Assembly (NCBI GenBank): GCA_963704615.1
Contig: OY969923.1
Span: 1,240,001-1,304,000 of the forward strand
DNA from: Bog-756 sp963704615
Lineage (GTDB): Bacteria > Actinomycetota > Acidimicrobiia > Acidimicrobiales > RAAP-2
DNA: 64,000 nt
Reading direction: 5' to 3'
Shown: in pieces, positions 53,830 through 62,838 of the stretch
Layout of the letters: each line of letters starts with the position of its first letter
Numbering within the stretch: the first letter of the stretch is position 1
The notes under the pieces: generated by a model
The model's database searches: none
What the model saw: the letters and a program-made list of their open reading frames with translations, nothing else
Told to the model about the DNA's origin: nothing
Program-made: the position numbers and the translations under genes

Positions 53830-54558
53830 CTAGGAGCTCACCGAATCTCTCGACTGCTCACCGGCGTCGGCCACGTTTTCGGTCCACTGGAAACCGTCCC
53901 AGTACCGGAACTGGTGGCGCCCGGTGGGGTCGGCCTTCCACCCCGCGGGGACGGTCGCGGCCAATTCGTCGGTGGCCGTCAGGCTGGCCCGCTGCTTGGG
54001 CCGGTAGGGACGGGCCAGGGTGATCGATGGTCCGGCCGTTTTGGTCGCCGTCCCCCCGCCGCTGCCGCTGCTGAAGAAGGTGGAGCTGACCTCGACGGGG
54101 GCCGTCCTAGCGGTGACCGTCTCCACCATCCGGACCTGGTCCTCGGTGATGGGGGCGGTCTCGGTCATGGTCGTGGCCCCGGAGGTGGTCGGCGCCCCGG
54201 AGGTGGCGAATTCTGCCGGAGGGGCGATGGTGCCGATGGGCCAGCCGTCTTCGCGCTGTTCCTGGCGCTGCTTCTGGATGGTCTCCTCACCGAAGCGCTC
54301 GAAGGGAAGACTGGCGGCTCGGCCGGCGGCGGCGATGGTCGCCACCTTGGGTCGGGCCGACAGGACGTACATGGCCAGTCCGGCAAGAGGCAGAAGGAGG
54401 ACGAGGATGAGGTAGGCCGCCTTGGACTCCTCGGCTCGCTTCCAGGCCCATCCCGGTTGGCGGATCACATCGATGGCGCCGACCACCATCGACACCCCGA
54501 CGATGAATGCCACCAGTTCGAGGGAGAAGACACTTGGTCCTGCGATTTGTCCGGTCAT
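53830..54558 (-). CDS. Membrane protein with C-terminal DUF2510 domain
   Basis: 242 residues. Two N-terminal membrane segments (FSLELVAFIVGVSMVVGAI and AYLILVLLLPLAGLAMYV) enclose a PLDc_N-like hairpin. A long Thr/Ala-rich linker follows. The last 40 residues form a DUF2510 domain (PAGWKADPTGRHQFRYWDG then WTENVADAG), a short Trp-rich module common in actinobacterial membrane proteins. Function unknown. It is convergent with holA and follows dnaE2 on the same strand after a 240-bp gap. Confidence 0.83.
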   Translation of the reverse strand: MTGQIAGPSVFSLELVAFIVGVSMVVGAIDVIRQPGWAWKRAEESKAAYLILVLLLPLAGLAMYVLSARPKVATIAAAGRAASLPFERFGEETIQKQRQEQREDGWPIGTIAPPAEFATSGAPTTSGATTMTETAPITEDQVRMVETVTARTAPVEVSSTFFSSGSGGGTATKTAGPSITLARPYRPKQRASLTATDELAATVPAGWKADPTGRHQFRYWDGFQWTENVADAGEQSRDSVSS

Positions 54559-54744
54559 GAGCCACAGCCCTCCTGTTGTCGCCGCTTCTTCTCTGCCACT
54601 GCTTTGGTGGGCACCGCAGTCGAGGAGCCGGTGGTCCGGCCCTCCGCTGGTGCCTGCGTCTCCACCTGCGTCATCAAGAGACGCTCACTGTTCAAATGAC
54701 CGAGTGCAGTATGAGAATGATGGGCACTGCTGTGGCACTACGAA

Positions 54745-54785
54745 TCAACACTCTTAGTGTTGACTACGTCACGCTATGTAGTCAA
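54745..54785. promoter_or_regulatory. Two overlapping inverted repeats between dnaE2 and the DUF2510 gene
   Basis: A perfect hairpin TCAACACTCTTAGTGTTGA (54745-54763) overlaps a second inverted pair, TTGACTAC (54760-54767) and GTAGTCAA (54778-54785). The site lies 17 bp past the dnaE2 stop and about 190 bp before the DUF2510 start. It could be a dnaE2 terminator or an operator for the next gene; no T-run decides between these. Confidence 0.4.
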
Positions 54786-54801
54786 TAGGCAATTGGGGCA
54801 A

Positions 54802-57800
54802 TTACCGGAAATCTCGGGACGTGGGCACCGGACCCAGTTCGAGGGGCTCGAATCGCTCGGCGACCAGGGTCATCGATCCTTCCGACTGTTCGATCCGCCC
54901 TCGCACCAGAAGCGCTGGGGACCAGCGGGCCACGGGCTTCCATCGTTTCCAGGCGCCACGGGAACACACGATGTTGACCATGCCGGTCTCGTCCTCGAGA
55001 TTCAAGAACACAGCACCGTGGGCGCTCTCGGGTTGCTGGCGGTGGGTGACCACGCCCCCGACGGTGACCCGATCCCCGGCTGCCCTCGACCTCAGTGCTG
55101 CCGTCGGGAGCACGCCTCGCTGGTCCAGTCGATCCCGGGCCAGTTCCATGGCGGTCACCTCCGGGGTCACCCCGAGCGCCCACAGGTCGTCGGCCACGCC
55201 CTCCCACGGGGTGGGGAGGGGGAGGGGTGGGGGATCCGACCCGGTGACCACACCCGGAAGGCGATCCGCCGTGGCCTGGGAGGCCGCCCCCGCCCCCCAC
55301 ACTCTCGACCGCCGGCTCGAGTCCCGCCCCGACCGCCCGCCACGGCCGGGCCCCAGGTCGTCAAGAGCCCCGGCCGTGGCCAGCGCTTCCAGCTGGGGCC
55401 GGGTGACACCAGCCCGGCGCACCAGATCTTCCATACTCGTCCACGGGTGTCCCGCGGCGATCCGTGCCGCCGCCTCCTCCCCGATACCGCGTACCGACGA
55501 CAGCCCGAGCCGTATGGCGGCGGCGGTCGACCCGCTGCCGCCTCCCTCGTGGCCGTCGTCCCCGTGGTGATCGACCTCCTCGACCTCCTCGAGGCCGGCG
55601 TCGGCCCGCCCGGCGTTGACGTCGGGACGCCGGACGACCACCCCGTGACGCTTGGCGTCGGCCACCAGGCTCTGGGGGGACCAGAACCCCATGGGCTGGG
55701 CGTTCAGCAAGCCGGCGGTGAAGGCCGCCGGATAGTGCACCTTGAACCAGGCGGTGGAGTACACCAGGTGGGCAAAGGCCACTGAATGGCTTTCGGGAAA
55801 ACCGAAGTTGGCGAAGGCGGCCAGTGCCACGAACACCTCCTCGGACACCTCCTCGGACACCTGCCGGGCGGCCATGCCGGCGAACAGCCGGTCGCGGAGG
55901 CGGGCCATCCGCTCCCCTGACCGCTTGGCGCTCATCGCCTGGCGCAGCTCGTCCGCTTCAGCCGGGGTGAACCCGGCCACATCGATGGCGATCTGCATCA
56001 GTTGCTCTTGAAAGAGGGGTACGCCGAGCGTGCGCTCCAGGGCGGGCTGCAACAGCGGGTGCAGATAGGTGACCGGCTCGACCCCGTTGCGCCGCCGGAT
56101 GTAGGGGTGGACGGCGTGCCCCTGAATGGGACCCGGACGGATCAGAGCGACCTCGATGGCCAGGTCGTAGAAGCCCCGGGGCCGCACCCGGGGGAGGGTG
56201 TTCATCTGGGCCCGCGACTCCACCTGGAACACCCCGACCGTGTCGGCCCGGCACAACAGGTCGTAGACCGCGGGTTCCTGTTCGAGGTGGGCCAGGTCGA
56301 TCGTGACGTGGTGGAACTCGCGTACCAGGTTGACCATGTGGTGCAGTGCGGTCAGCATGCCCAGGCCGAGGAGGTCGAATTTGACCAGCCCCGCCGCGGC
56401 GCAGTCGTCCTTGTCCCACTGCAGCACGCTGCGGCCGGGCATCCGACCCCACTCCACCGGGCAGACCTCGACCACCGGGCGGTCGCAGATGACCATGCCA
56501 CCGGAATGGATGCCCAGGTGGCGGGGGAAGTCGAGCAACTCGGTGGCCAGGTCACGGACCAATCGCGGGAGATCGCCCCGCTCCCCCAGGGGCTCACCCC
56601 GGTCGACCGACTTCGCCCAGGTGTCCACGTCCTCGGGGGTGTGACCGAGGGCCTTGCCCATGTCGCGCAGGGCCGAACGGGAACGGTAGGTGATCACGTT
56701 GGCCACCTGGGCGGCGTGCTGGCGATCGTAACGCTCGTAGACGTACTGGATGACCTCTTCGCGCCGACCCGACTCGATGTCGACGTCGATGTCGGGCGGC
56801 CCGTCCCGGGCGGGGGAGAGGAAACGCTCGAACAGCAGGCCGAGGGAGACCGCGTCGACGTTGGTGATGCCGAGGGCGTAACAGACAGCCGATGTGGCCG
56901 CCGACCCCCGACCTTGGCAGAAGATGTCGTTGTCCCGGCAGAACCTGACGATGTCCCACACGGTGAGGAAGTAGCCGGGGAACCCGAGGGCCCCGATGAT
57001 GGCCAGCTCGCGATCGAGCTGGGCCCAGGCCCCGGGCACCCTCTCGGCTTCCCGCGGCCCGTACCGATCAGTGGCGCTCCGGTGGACCAGCTCGACCAGC
57101 CAGGTCTGTTCGGTGTATCCGCTCGGCACCGGGAAGTCGGGGAGCCGGGGGGCCACCAGTCGCAGATCGAAGGCGCACCGGGCCGCGATTTCCGCCGCCA
57201 TTTCGACGACCCCGGGCCACCGGGCGAATCGCCGCTGTTGTTCGGGCTCGCCGCGTAGACAAGCGGTGGCCGACGAGGGGAGCCATCCCTCGAGGTCGGG
57301 CAAGGTCCGCCGGGCCCGCACGGCGGCCAACGCGGTGGCCAGGGGGAATCGGTCCGGGGTGGCGTAGTGCACGTTGTTGGTGGCCACCGGAGCCACGCCG
57401 CGCGCGGTGGCCAGAAGAGCCAAGGCGTCGTTGCGAGTGGCGTCGATGGGGTTGCCGTGATCCCACAGCTCGACGGCCAGCTGGTCGCGGCCGAACCGTC
57501 CGATCAGGTGGTCGAGCGTCTGGCCGGCAGCGGTCGGGCCGCCATCGGTGAGGGCGGTGGCCAGAGCCCCCTTGCGGCATCCGGTGAGGATCTGCCAGTG
57601 CCCCTGGTGGTGATCGGACAGTGCGTCGAGGGTGATGATGGGTTTCCCCTTCTCCCCGCCGGCCAGGTGCGCCTCGGCGATGACCCGGCTGAGGCGGGCG
57701 TACCCCTCGGGGTCCCGGGCCAGTATCACCAGGTGGCTGCCGTCGGGGTCCGGCACTCCGGTACGGACATGACTGACGCCCGCCCCGGTGATGGTGAGCT

Positions 57801-57996
57801 CGGCGCCGAAGACGGTGGGCAGGCCGAAGGCCCGGGCTGCCTCGGCGAAGCGGACCACGCCGTAGAGACCGTTGTGATCGGTCAGGGCCAGTGCATGAAG
57901 ACCGAGTCGGACGGCGGCGGCAACCAGCTCCTCGGGGTGGCTGGCCCCGTCGAGGAAAGAGAAGTTGGAGTGGGCGTGCAATTCGGCGTAGGCCAT
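54802..57996 (-). CDS. dnaE2: Error-prone DNA polymerase III alpha-type subunit
   Basis: About 1064 residues, typical of DnaE2. An N-terminal PHP domain (ELHAHSNFSFLDG near residue 4; ALTDHNGLYG near 38) is followed by polymerase C-family palm motifs, with the catalytic pair in PDIDVDIES (about residue 400) and QWDKDDCAAAGLVKFDLLGLGML (about 525-550). The finger region has RPGPIQG and VPLFQEQLMQIA. An OB-fold tail (RVTVGGVVTHRQQPESAHGAVFLNLEDETGMVNIV) ends the protein. It carries out translesion synthesis with ImuA' and ImuB after DNA damage. ATG 57996 (MAYAELHAH) is chosen. The gap to the imuB stop is only 16 bp, so the genes share the SOS-controlled transcript. It is intact. Confidence 0.95.
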   Translation of the reverse strand: MAYAELHAHSNFSFLDGASHPEELVAAAVRLGLHALALTDHNGLYGVVRFAEAARAFGLPTVFGAELTITGAGVSHVRTGVPDPDGSHLVILARDPEGYARLSRVIAEAHLAGGEKGKPIITLDALSDHHQGHWQILTGCRKGALATALTDGGPTAAGQTLDHLIGRFGRDQLAVELWDHGNPIDATRNDALALLATARGVAPVATNNVHYATPDRFPLATALAAVRARRTLPDLEGWLPSSATACLRGEPEQQRRFARWPGVVEMAAEIAARCAFDLRLVAPRLPDFPVPSGYTEQTWLVELVHRSATDRYGPREAERVPGAWAQLDRELAIIGALGFPGYFLTVWDIVRFCRDNDIFCQGRGSAATSAVCYALGITNVDAVSLGLLFERFLSPARDGPPDIDVDIESGRREEVIQYVYERYDRQHAAQVANVITYRSRSALRDMGKALGHTPEDVDTWAKSVDRGEPLGERGDLPRLVRDLATELLDFPRHLGIHSGGMVICDRPVVEVCPVEWGRMPGRSVLQWDKDDCAAAGLVKFDLLGLGMLTALHHMVNLVREFHHVTIDLAHLEQEPAVYDLLCRADTVGVFQVESRAQMNTLPRVRPRGFYDLAIEVALIRPGPIQGHAVHPYIRRRNGVEPVTYLHPLLQPALERTLGVPLFQEQLMQIAIDVAGFTPAEADELRQAMSAKRSGERMARLRDRLFAGMAARQVSEEVSEEVFVALAAFANFGFPESHSVAFAHLVYSTAWFKVHYPAAFTAGLLNAQPMGFWSPQSLVADAKRHGVVVRRPDVNAGRADAGLEEVEEVDHHGDDGHEGGGSGSTAAAIRLGLSSVRGIGEEAAARIAAGHPWTSMEDLVRRAGVTRPQLEALATAGALDDLGPGRGGRSGRDSSRRSRVWGAGAASQATADRLPGVVTGSDPPPLPLPTPWEGVADDLWALGVTPEVTAMELARDRLDQRGVLPTAALRSRAAGDRVTVGGVVTHRQQPESAHGAVFLNLEDETGMVNIVCSRGAWKRWKPVARWSPALLVRGRIEQSEGSMTLVAERFEPLELGPVPTSRDFR

Positions 57997-58012
57997 GGTT
58001 CGTGGGGTCCGG

Positions 58013-59098
58013 TCATCCGTAGGTGGCTTCGATCCACCAGCGACCCCGTTCGACCAGCAGCAGATGGGCCTCCGCACCGACGACCGCCTGCAGGCGCGCA
58101 CTGCGCCGACGCGAGCGCGACCACCACCGCTCATCGGACGGCCACGGACCGGCCCAGGCGGTCACCGTCGCCCAGGGGCCCTTTTCCACCGACAGTCGGT
58201 AGGGGGCGGCGGTGAGGAGGCCGCGTCCCGACACCGACACCGGGCGCCCGTCGTCGTCGTCCAGTTCGGCGGCCAGGGGGGTGGGATGGACGACGACCGG
58301 TGCCGGCGGTGGGATCTGGCCGGGCCACGGGGCACCGAGGTCGGCGTCACCGGCACTCTCCCGGGCGTTCCAGGTGGTGAAGCGGGCCCGCTGGGCCGGT
58401 CCGCGCCCTCCCTGGAGCCGGGCGGTCACCACGCCGTCCGGCCCGAGAAGGTCCTGCACGGTGGCCAGAGCCCGCGCCGCTCGAGCGTCGGAGTCGCTCA
58501 CCCCGCCCCAGAATTGAGGCTCGCTGACCACCGCCCGGCCCCGTCCTCCCGTACGCAGCTCATCGACACGCCGGCCGTCCACCGGCTGGCGCAGTCCATC
58601 CAGTTCACCGTTTCGTCCGCGGGCCACCTGATGGCAGAGAACGCCGTCGGTGCCGAAACGGCCGAGCACATGGGTTTCGGGAAGAGCGGCGAAGTCGCCC
58701 AGGGTGCGGATGCCCAGCCGGTCCAACAACTCGGCCAGTTCGGGGCGGCCGAGGATGGTCACCGGAAAGGTGGCCAGAAAGTCAGGGGTGCCGCCCGAGG
58801 GTATGACCAGGCCGCCGCCGGCCGCCAGGAGGGCGGCGAACAGCCCGTCGGCCACACCGACCTCGACAGGGGTGATGTCGGAGGTGGCGTCGATGATCTG
58901 TTGAGCCAGTGGCCACTCACCGCCGAAGTAGCGGGCCGGGCCCCGGGCCGGCAGTGAGCAGATGCCGGACCGTACGGCGGTGACCCACGGGCAGAACACC
59001 TCGGTGGCCTCGACGACCTTGACGAACGATCGGAGGTTGGCTCCGTCCTCGTCCTGCTCGAGGAGCTCGGGGCAACGCACGACGAGAAGACGGTTCAT
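58013..59098 (-). CDS. imuB: ImuB, inactive Y-family polymerase-like protein, short N-terminus
   Basis: About 361 residues. After MNRLLVVRCPEL the conserved ImuB segment ARGPARYFGGE appears already at about residue 53. The helix-hairpin-helix region (RLGIRTLGDFAALPETHVLGRFG) and the typical C-terminus (WPGQIPPP ... TAWAGPWPSDERWW) follow. ImuB links DnaE2 to the clamp and is not itself a polymerase. Family members I know are near 500 residues, with ARGPARYFGGE about 100 residues in, so about 50 residues of the palm start seem to be missing here. ATG 59098 overlaps the imuA' TGA by four bases. Confidence 0.88.
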   Translation of the reverse strand: MNRLLVVRCPELLEQDEDGANLRSFVKVVEATEVFCPWVTAVRSGICSLPARGPARYFGGEWPLAQQIIDATSDITPVEVGVADGLFAALLAAGGGLVIPSGGTPDFLATFPVTILGRPELAELLDRLGIRTLGDFAALPETHVLGRFGTDGVLCHQVARGRNGELDGLRQPVDGRRVDELRTGGRGRAVVSEPQFWGGVSDSDARAARALATVQDLLGPDGVVTARLQGGRGPAQRARFTTWNARESAGDADLGAPWPGQIPPPAPVVVHPTPLAAELDDDDGRPVSVSGRGLLTAAPYRLSVEKGPWATVTAWAGPWPSDERWWSRSRRRSARLQAVVGAEAHLLLVERGRWWIEATYG

Positions 59099-59853
59099 GC
59101 CGTGACCGGAATCCTGGCGGCTTCCGACGCGGTCCCCGTTGCCGATGGCAACCACAGGTGACGCTGTCGCGGACGCACCGAAGATCTGCGTCCCGTGGCG
59201 GTGACCGTCATCCGGCGTCTGCACAGGTATCCCTCACCAGCGCCCACGCCGTCCCAGTGCATGTCGCCGACCCGCAGAGCCACATCGGGAGGTTCAGGCC
59301 ATCCCGGACGCCCCGGGGCCACCACCAGCACCGACCGGCGTTCCCTGGCCCGGGCCACCAGTCGACGGGCCATGGCCGGGCGGGGAGGGAAGGGGGGGAA
59401 GAGCACCACAAGATCGACACCGTCGATCAACGCCGCGGTGGTCTCGGCCCAGGCCGCGTGGGGCCGGGGGATCACGGCCAGCCGGTCCAGGTCGATACCG
59501 ATGTCGTGAGCGGCAACCGCACCCAGGCCGGCCAGACCGACGACCGCGCACCACGAACCTGCCCCGGACGCCGCAGCCACGAGAGCGAGCACCAGGCTGA
59601 CGCCGCCGCCACCTCTGCCCGGGTTGCCATCGGCATCCGCCTGGCCGGTGACCATGATGGTGCTGCCGCGACGGAGGCCGCCGTCAGGGAACAGATCGGC
59701 CAGGGGCGGGAGCACCGGGAGGAGACGGGTCTGGCTCGCCGAGACGGGTCGAGTGCGCTCGGCCAGGAGGGCCAGGGACTCGCTGGACCGGGCTCTGGTG
59801 GGGTCGACGGGACCTTGTTGACCGGACAACGGACGGGGGTACTCTACGAACAT
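59095..59853 (-). CDS. imuA: ImuA', RecA-like accessory factor of the mutagenesis cassette
   Basis: About 252 residues, a degenerate RecA-like fold. LADLFPDGGLRRGSTIMVTG (about 45-64) occupies the place of Walker A but without a classical GxxxxGKT. LVLALVAAASGAGSWCAVVGLAGLGAVAA, IDLDRLAVIPRP and GVDLVVLFPPFPP (Walker B-like) follow. The position ahead of imuB and dnaE2 and the size fit the actinobacterial ImuA'. ATG 59853 lies inside the SOS-box palindrome; TTG 59829 is an alternative start just past it, which would suit leaderless translation. Confidence 0.82.
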   Translation of the reverse strand: MFVEYPRPLSGQQGPVDPTRARSSESLALLAERTRPVSASQTRLLPVLPPLADLFPDGGLRRGSTIMVTGQADADGNPGRGGGGVSLVLALVAAASGAGSWCAVVGLAGLGAVAAHDIGIDLDRLAVIPRPHAAWAETTAALIDGVDLVVLFPPFPPRPAMARRLVARARERRSVLVVAPGRPGWPEPPDVALRVGDMHWDGVGAGEGYLCRRRMTVTATGRRSSVRPRQRHLWLPSATGTASEAARIPVTA

Positions 59854-59876
59854 ATGTTCGTAGAGTACCCCCGTCC
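59831..59876. promoter_or_regulatory. LexA/SOS box inside a 46-bp perfect palindrome, controlling imuA'-imuB-dnaE2
   Basis: The centre CGAACATATGTTCG (59847-59860) matches the actinobacterial LexA consensus (CGAAC-N4-GTTCG). The symmetry continues without a mismatch to 23 bases on each side (GGACGGGGGTACTCTACG on the left and its complement on the right). It lies at the presumed start of imuA', so LexA bound here would block the whole cassette until SOS induction. Confidence 0.85.
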
Positions 59877-60194
59877 CGATGCGGTGGGGCCAGGGGCTTC
59901 TACCAGGCCATCTGACGGCTCCCACAGCCTGTCCGATCTGCTCGCTAGCATGTTGTCCACCAGAGAGAGGAGGTGGTCCAACTGAGCAGTCAACGTTTTG
60001 GGACCCTGGAGGTGGCTGGCCGCTAAGGCGGCTCGCTGTACCACCTGGCGAATCCCAGCCAGACACCCACCGGGCGACCTAGCCGGACCCAGGTCCCATC
60101 CGGCGCCTCACGGAACTCCGGTGTCTCAACAGCAACCTTTAGCTGCAGGGCGCTTCTTCGGAGGCGCCCTGCAGCTCGTTCGGTCGGCTCTCGT
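59877..60194. other. Intergenic region between the antiporter and the SOS operon
   Basis: About 320 bases with no credible gene, apart from the hairpin at 60141-60176. A short minus-strand frame reading GTWVRLGRPVGVWLGFARW (about 60030-60090) has a protein-like look but no start or context. Confidence 0.4.
60141..60176 (-). terminator. Terminator-like hairpin after the antiporter gene
   Basis: A perfect 13-bp stem, AGCTGCAGGGCGC pairing with GCGCCCTGCAGCT, with a 10-base loop, begins 18 bp past the antiporter stop codon on the minus strand. It has no long T-run, so it is a strong-stem actinobacterial type or simply a structured boundary before the SOS promoter. Confidence 0.6.
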
Positions 60195-61802
60195 TCAGGG
60201 GTCCATGGTGGTCTCGTCGACGTCGAGAGCGGCCCGCACCCCCTCGGCCACCCGTTCATTGATCCTCCGTCGCGACAACAGATGGTCGAGCTCGGCCCGC
60301 TCCGAGGCAATGACCAGCAAGCGGAGATCGCGCTCGGCCTGCACGTGGCCTGACGCCACAGCCCCGTAGTCCGCTCCGTCCTCCGAGCCTTCTCCGAAGG
60401 TGCTCTCCGCACCGATCACTCCGAGCCGGCGATCGAGGCGCGCCAGCTGTGATTCGTACTCGATCCGCATCCGTTCCACCACCTCGTCGGGGAACCGGTC
60501 CGTCCGACCGAGGTCATCGATCTGCGACAGTGCCACTACCGTCAGGCGGCGCCGCGCTTCAGCCATCAGGACCTCGTCCCGTTGGTCGGGGGTGACCAGA
60601 CCCAGCTGACGGATGAGCGGGGGAAGGGTCAGACCCTGGCCGACCAGCGTGGCCACGATGACCGCGAAAGTGAGGAACACCACGAGGTCTCGCTCCGGGA
60701 AGTCCTGTGGGAGGGCCAGTGCCGCGGCCAGGCTCACCGCGCCGCGCATGCCGGCCCAGCCCACCACCGTGGTCTCCCGCCACGAGCGGCCTTTCCTCTC
60801 CGAGGTGGCGAAGAGGTTGCGTCCGCCGGGGAGCGCGGTCGCCGCGAACATCCAACCCATCCGCACGACGATCACCGTCCCGACCACAGCAAGGGCCTCG
60901 AGGGTCAGAGAGCCCGACTCGCGATTGGTCAGGCTGTCGAGTATCGGGCGGAGCTCCAGACCGATCAACAGAAAGGACGCGCCGGTGAGCAGGAAGACGA
61001 TCAGGTCCCAGATCTGCCGCTGCTGCAACCGGGCTGCCGCGGTAAGCGATCCCGAGCCGAAACGCCCGAAGTAGAGACCGGCAGCCACAACCGCCAGCAC
61101 CCCAGATGCCCCCACCTTGTCAGCAGGCAGATAGGCGGCAAACGGGAGGATCAACAACATCGTGTTCTCGATGACCGGGGTCTCGGTGAGCCGGAGCATG
61201 CGGGTTCCGAGCCAGCCCACGGCGAGGCCGATGGCCACACCGACGGTCACCGCGAAGAAGAACTTGCCGAACACATCGGCCACCGTGAACCCGGCACCTA
61301 CTGCGGCGACGGCCAGCTGGTAAGCGGTCAGTGCGGTGGCGTCGTTCATCAGGCCTTCGCCACCGAGGATGGTCACCAGGCGACGCGGTAGACCGAGCTT
61401 GCCGGCGATTTGGGTGGCGGCGACCGAGTCGGGGGGCGAGACGATGGCGCCGAGGGCGAAGGCCACTGCCCAGCCCATGCCCCCCACCACGGTGTGGATG
61501 ACCACGGCCACCACCACCATCGTGGCCAGGACCAGCCCCACCGCCAACAGCAGGATGGGTCGAAGGTGGGACCGGAGCTCGCGGACCGACGTATCGAGCG
61601 AGGCGTCATAGATGAGGGGCGGCAAGAAGACCAGCAGGACGAGATCGGGTTGGAGATCGATGCGGTGGTGAATGGGAATCAGCGCGACGGCGATGCCGGC
61701 GATGACCAACAGGATGGGATAAGCGATACGGAGGCGATCGGCGATGGTGGCGATGATCACGATCCCGATGAGCAGTCCGAGCCCGTCGGCGATACTGATC
61801 AC
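60195..61802 (-). CDS. CPA1-family Na+/H+ antiporter (NhaP-like)
   Basis: 535 residues. Twelve or so membrane segments occupy residues 1-415, with the CPA1 signatures LVFLPPLIYDASLDTS (about 57-72), ALGAIVSPPDSVAATQ (about 117-132, with the ion-binding Asp) and GGEGLMNDATALTAY (about 148-162, with the ND pair). A charged cytoplasmic tail of about 120 residues follows (from about TPDQRDEVLMAEARRRL). It exchanges Na+ or K+ for H+ across the membrane. It is a single gene followed by a strong hairpin. ATG 61802 fits the first membrane helix. Confidence 0.92.
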   Translation of the reverse strand: MISIADGLGLLIGIVIIATIADRLRIAYPILLVIAGIAVALIPIHHRIDLQPDLVLLVFLPPLIYDASLDTSVRELRSHLRPILLLAVGLVLATMVVVAVVIHTVVGGMGWAVAFALGAIVSPPDSVAATQIAGKLGLPRRLVTILGGEGLMNDATALTAYQLAVAAVGAGFTVADVFGKFFFAVTVGVAIGLAVGWLGTRMLRLTETPVIENTMLLILPFAAYLPADKVGASGVLAVVAAGLYFGRFGSGSLTAAARLQQRQIWDLIVFLLTGASFLLIGLELRPILDSLTNRESGSLTLEALAVVGTVIVVRMGWMFAATALPGGRNLFATSERKGRSWRETTVVGWAGMRGAVSLAAALALPQDFPERDLVVFLTFAVIVATLVGQGLTLPPLIRQLGLVTPDQRDEVLMAEARRRLTVVALSQIDDLGRTDRFPDEVVERMRIEYESQLARLDRRLGVIGAESTFGEGSEDGADYGAVASGHVQAERDLRLLVIASERAELDHLLSRRRINERVAEGVRAALDVDETTMDP

Positions 61803-62122
61803 TGGACGGTGGCGGCTCTCAGGACCAGGGCCGGCGAATGGTCGTCCACCGCCGACAAACTACACAGAGGGACCTATGGCAGCGTCGATCTGGCGGTCCG
61901 TTCATCGCAGATCGGGATCCTGTCGGCAAGGTGCACGGCCGTCGCCAATGTGTGCAATCGCTTCGCTACGTCGGCGTTGGTACGTGATTGCCGTCGCAGG
62001 TGGTGCTCGACGACAACACTTCGTCGAGCGGTCGGGGAGTCGGCCGTCAGGAAAGGCGGATGCCCCCTTCGGCGAGGTGGCGAGGTCGACAGGTCTTGTG
62101 AGGTCGACCCCGGTAGTTCTCA
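61803..62122. other. Intergenic region upstream of the antiporter
   Basis: No gene recognised; it should contain the antiporter promoter. A striking hairpin element follows at 62123-62212. Confidence 0.4.
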
Positions 62123-62212
62123 TTCGCGAAATTGGCCAAATTATCGACTGCAGGCGATAATTGAAGCCGAGGAAAAATCGAGGCCAGTCGATAATTTGGC
62201 CAATTTCGCGAA
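62123..62212. repeat. 90-bp element with 28-bp perfect inverted repeats
   Basis: The 28 bases at 62123-62150 (starting TTCGCGAAATTGGCCAAAT) are exactly complementary to 62185-62212 (ending GGCCAATTTCGCGAA), separated by 34 bases. It is A/T-richer than the flanks and non-coding. Such a structure could be a MITE-like element, a palindromic regulatory site, or the relic of a promoter whose gene is gone. Confidence 0.9.
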
Positions 62213-62276
62213 ACAGAAGTACACGCGGGCACCAGCCGTGGCCGGTCGGCCCCAAGGCTCGAACCGGGCTCAGGGC

Positions 62277-62792
62277 TCAGGGCTCAGCGACCCGGAGAGT
62301 CTGTTCGATGTCCCAGTGATGATGGAAGGCATCGTGGGCGTTGGCGAGCACCACGTCGGGCAGTGTCAGCTCGCCGCGGTCGGGGTGGATGATCACGACT
62401 CCCGTCCGCCGGGTCCGTCCGACCGCGTGCTGCCAGCTGGCCACTGACCGGGTCAAGGACCACTGCGCGGCCTGCAGAGGGATTCGGGTGTACCCCCTTG
62501 CCTGAGCCAACGCATTCTCGTCGTAACCGCCCACCACCGGTGACGCGCCGGCGGCAATTCCGGCCAGACGCTCCGCCCAGATCCTCAGGTTGTCCCCGAC
62601 GTGGCAGACGTATGCCGTGACCGACCACTCGAGCTCAGGATGTCGCTCGTCACCGGTGGCTCCGTCGAGCAGACGGGCGTACGCACTCGGAAGCCTGGAG
62701 ACGAACATGGTGGCTCCGCCCATTCCGGTGGTCCACGAGTATCCACACTGGCGACATGGATCCCCATAAGTCGCAGAAGCCCAGTCGTTCAC
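62277..62792 (-). CDS. DinB-like four-helix protein (DUF664/mycothiol-dependent type fold)
   Basis: 171 residues. An N-terminal CxxC (DPCRQCGYSW, residues about 12-21) is followed by helices with His residues spaced as in the DinB superfamily: WSVTAYVCHVGDNLRIWAERL (about 56-76) and ANAHDAFHHHWDIEQTLR (about 150-167), the latter ending in the typical H-xxx-HxxD. These metal-binding enzymes often use mycothiol or bacillithiol in actinobacteria, but no substrate can be read. ATG 62792; its neighbours are independent. Confidence 0.75.
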   Translation of the reverse strand: MNDWASATYGDPCRQCGYSWTTGMGGATMFVSRLPSAYARLLDGATGDERHPELEWSVTAYVCHVGDNLRIWAERLAGIAAGASPVVGGYDENALAQARGYTRIPLQAAQWSLTRSVASWQHAVGRTRRTGVVIIHPDRGELTLPDVVLANAHDAFHHHWDIEQTLRVAEP

Positions 62793-62838
62793 CTCGTGAT
62801 TGTGCCACCCCCAGCCACCGGTCGTCTTGGGCGCTTCG

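Noticed and set aside
52501..54699. Plus-strand open frame of 732 codons, Gly/Arg-rich
   Set aside because: Out of frame with folP2-like and holA and antisense to the DUF2510 gene; composition is that of a G/C-rich shadow.
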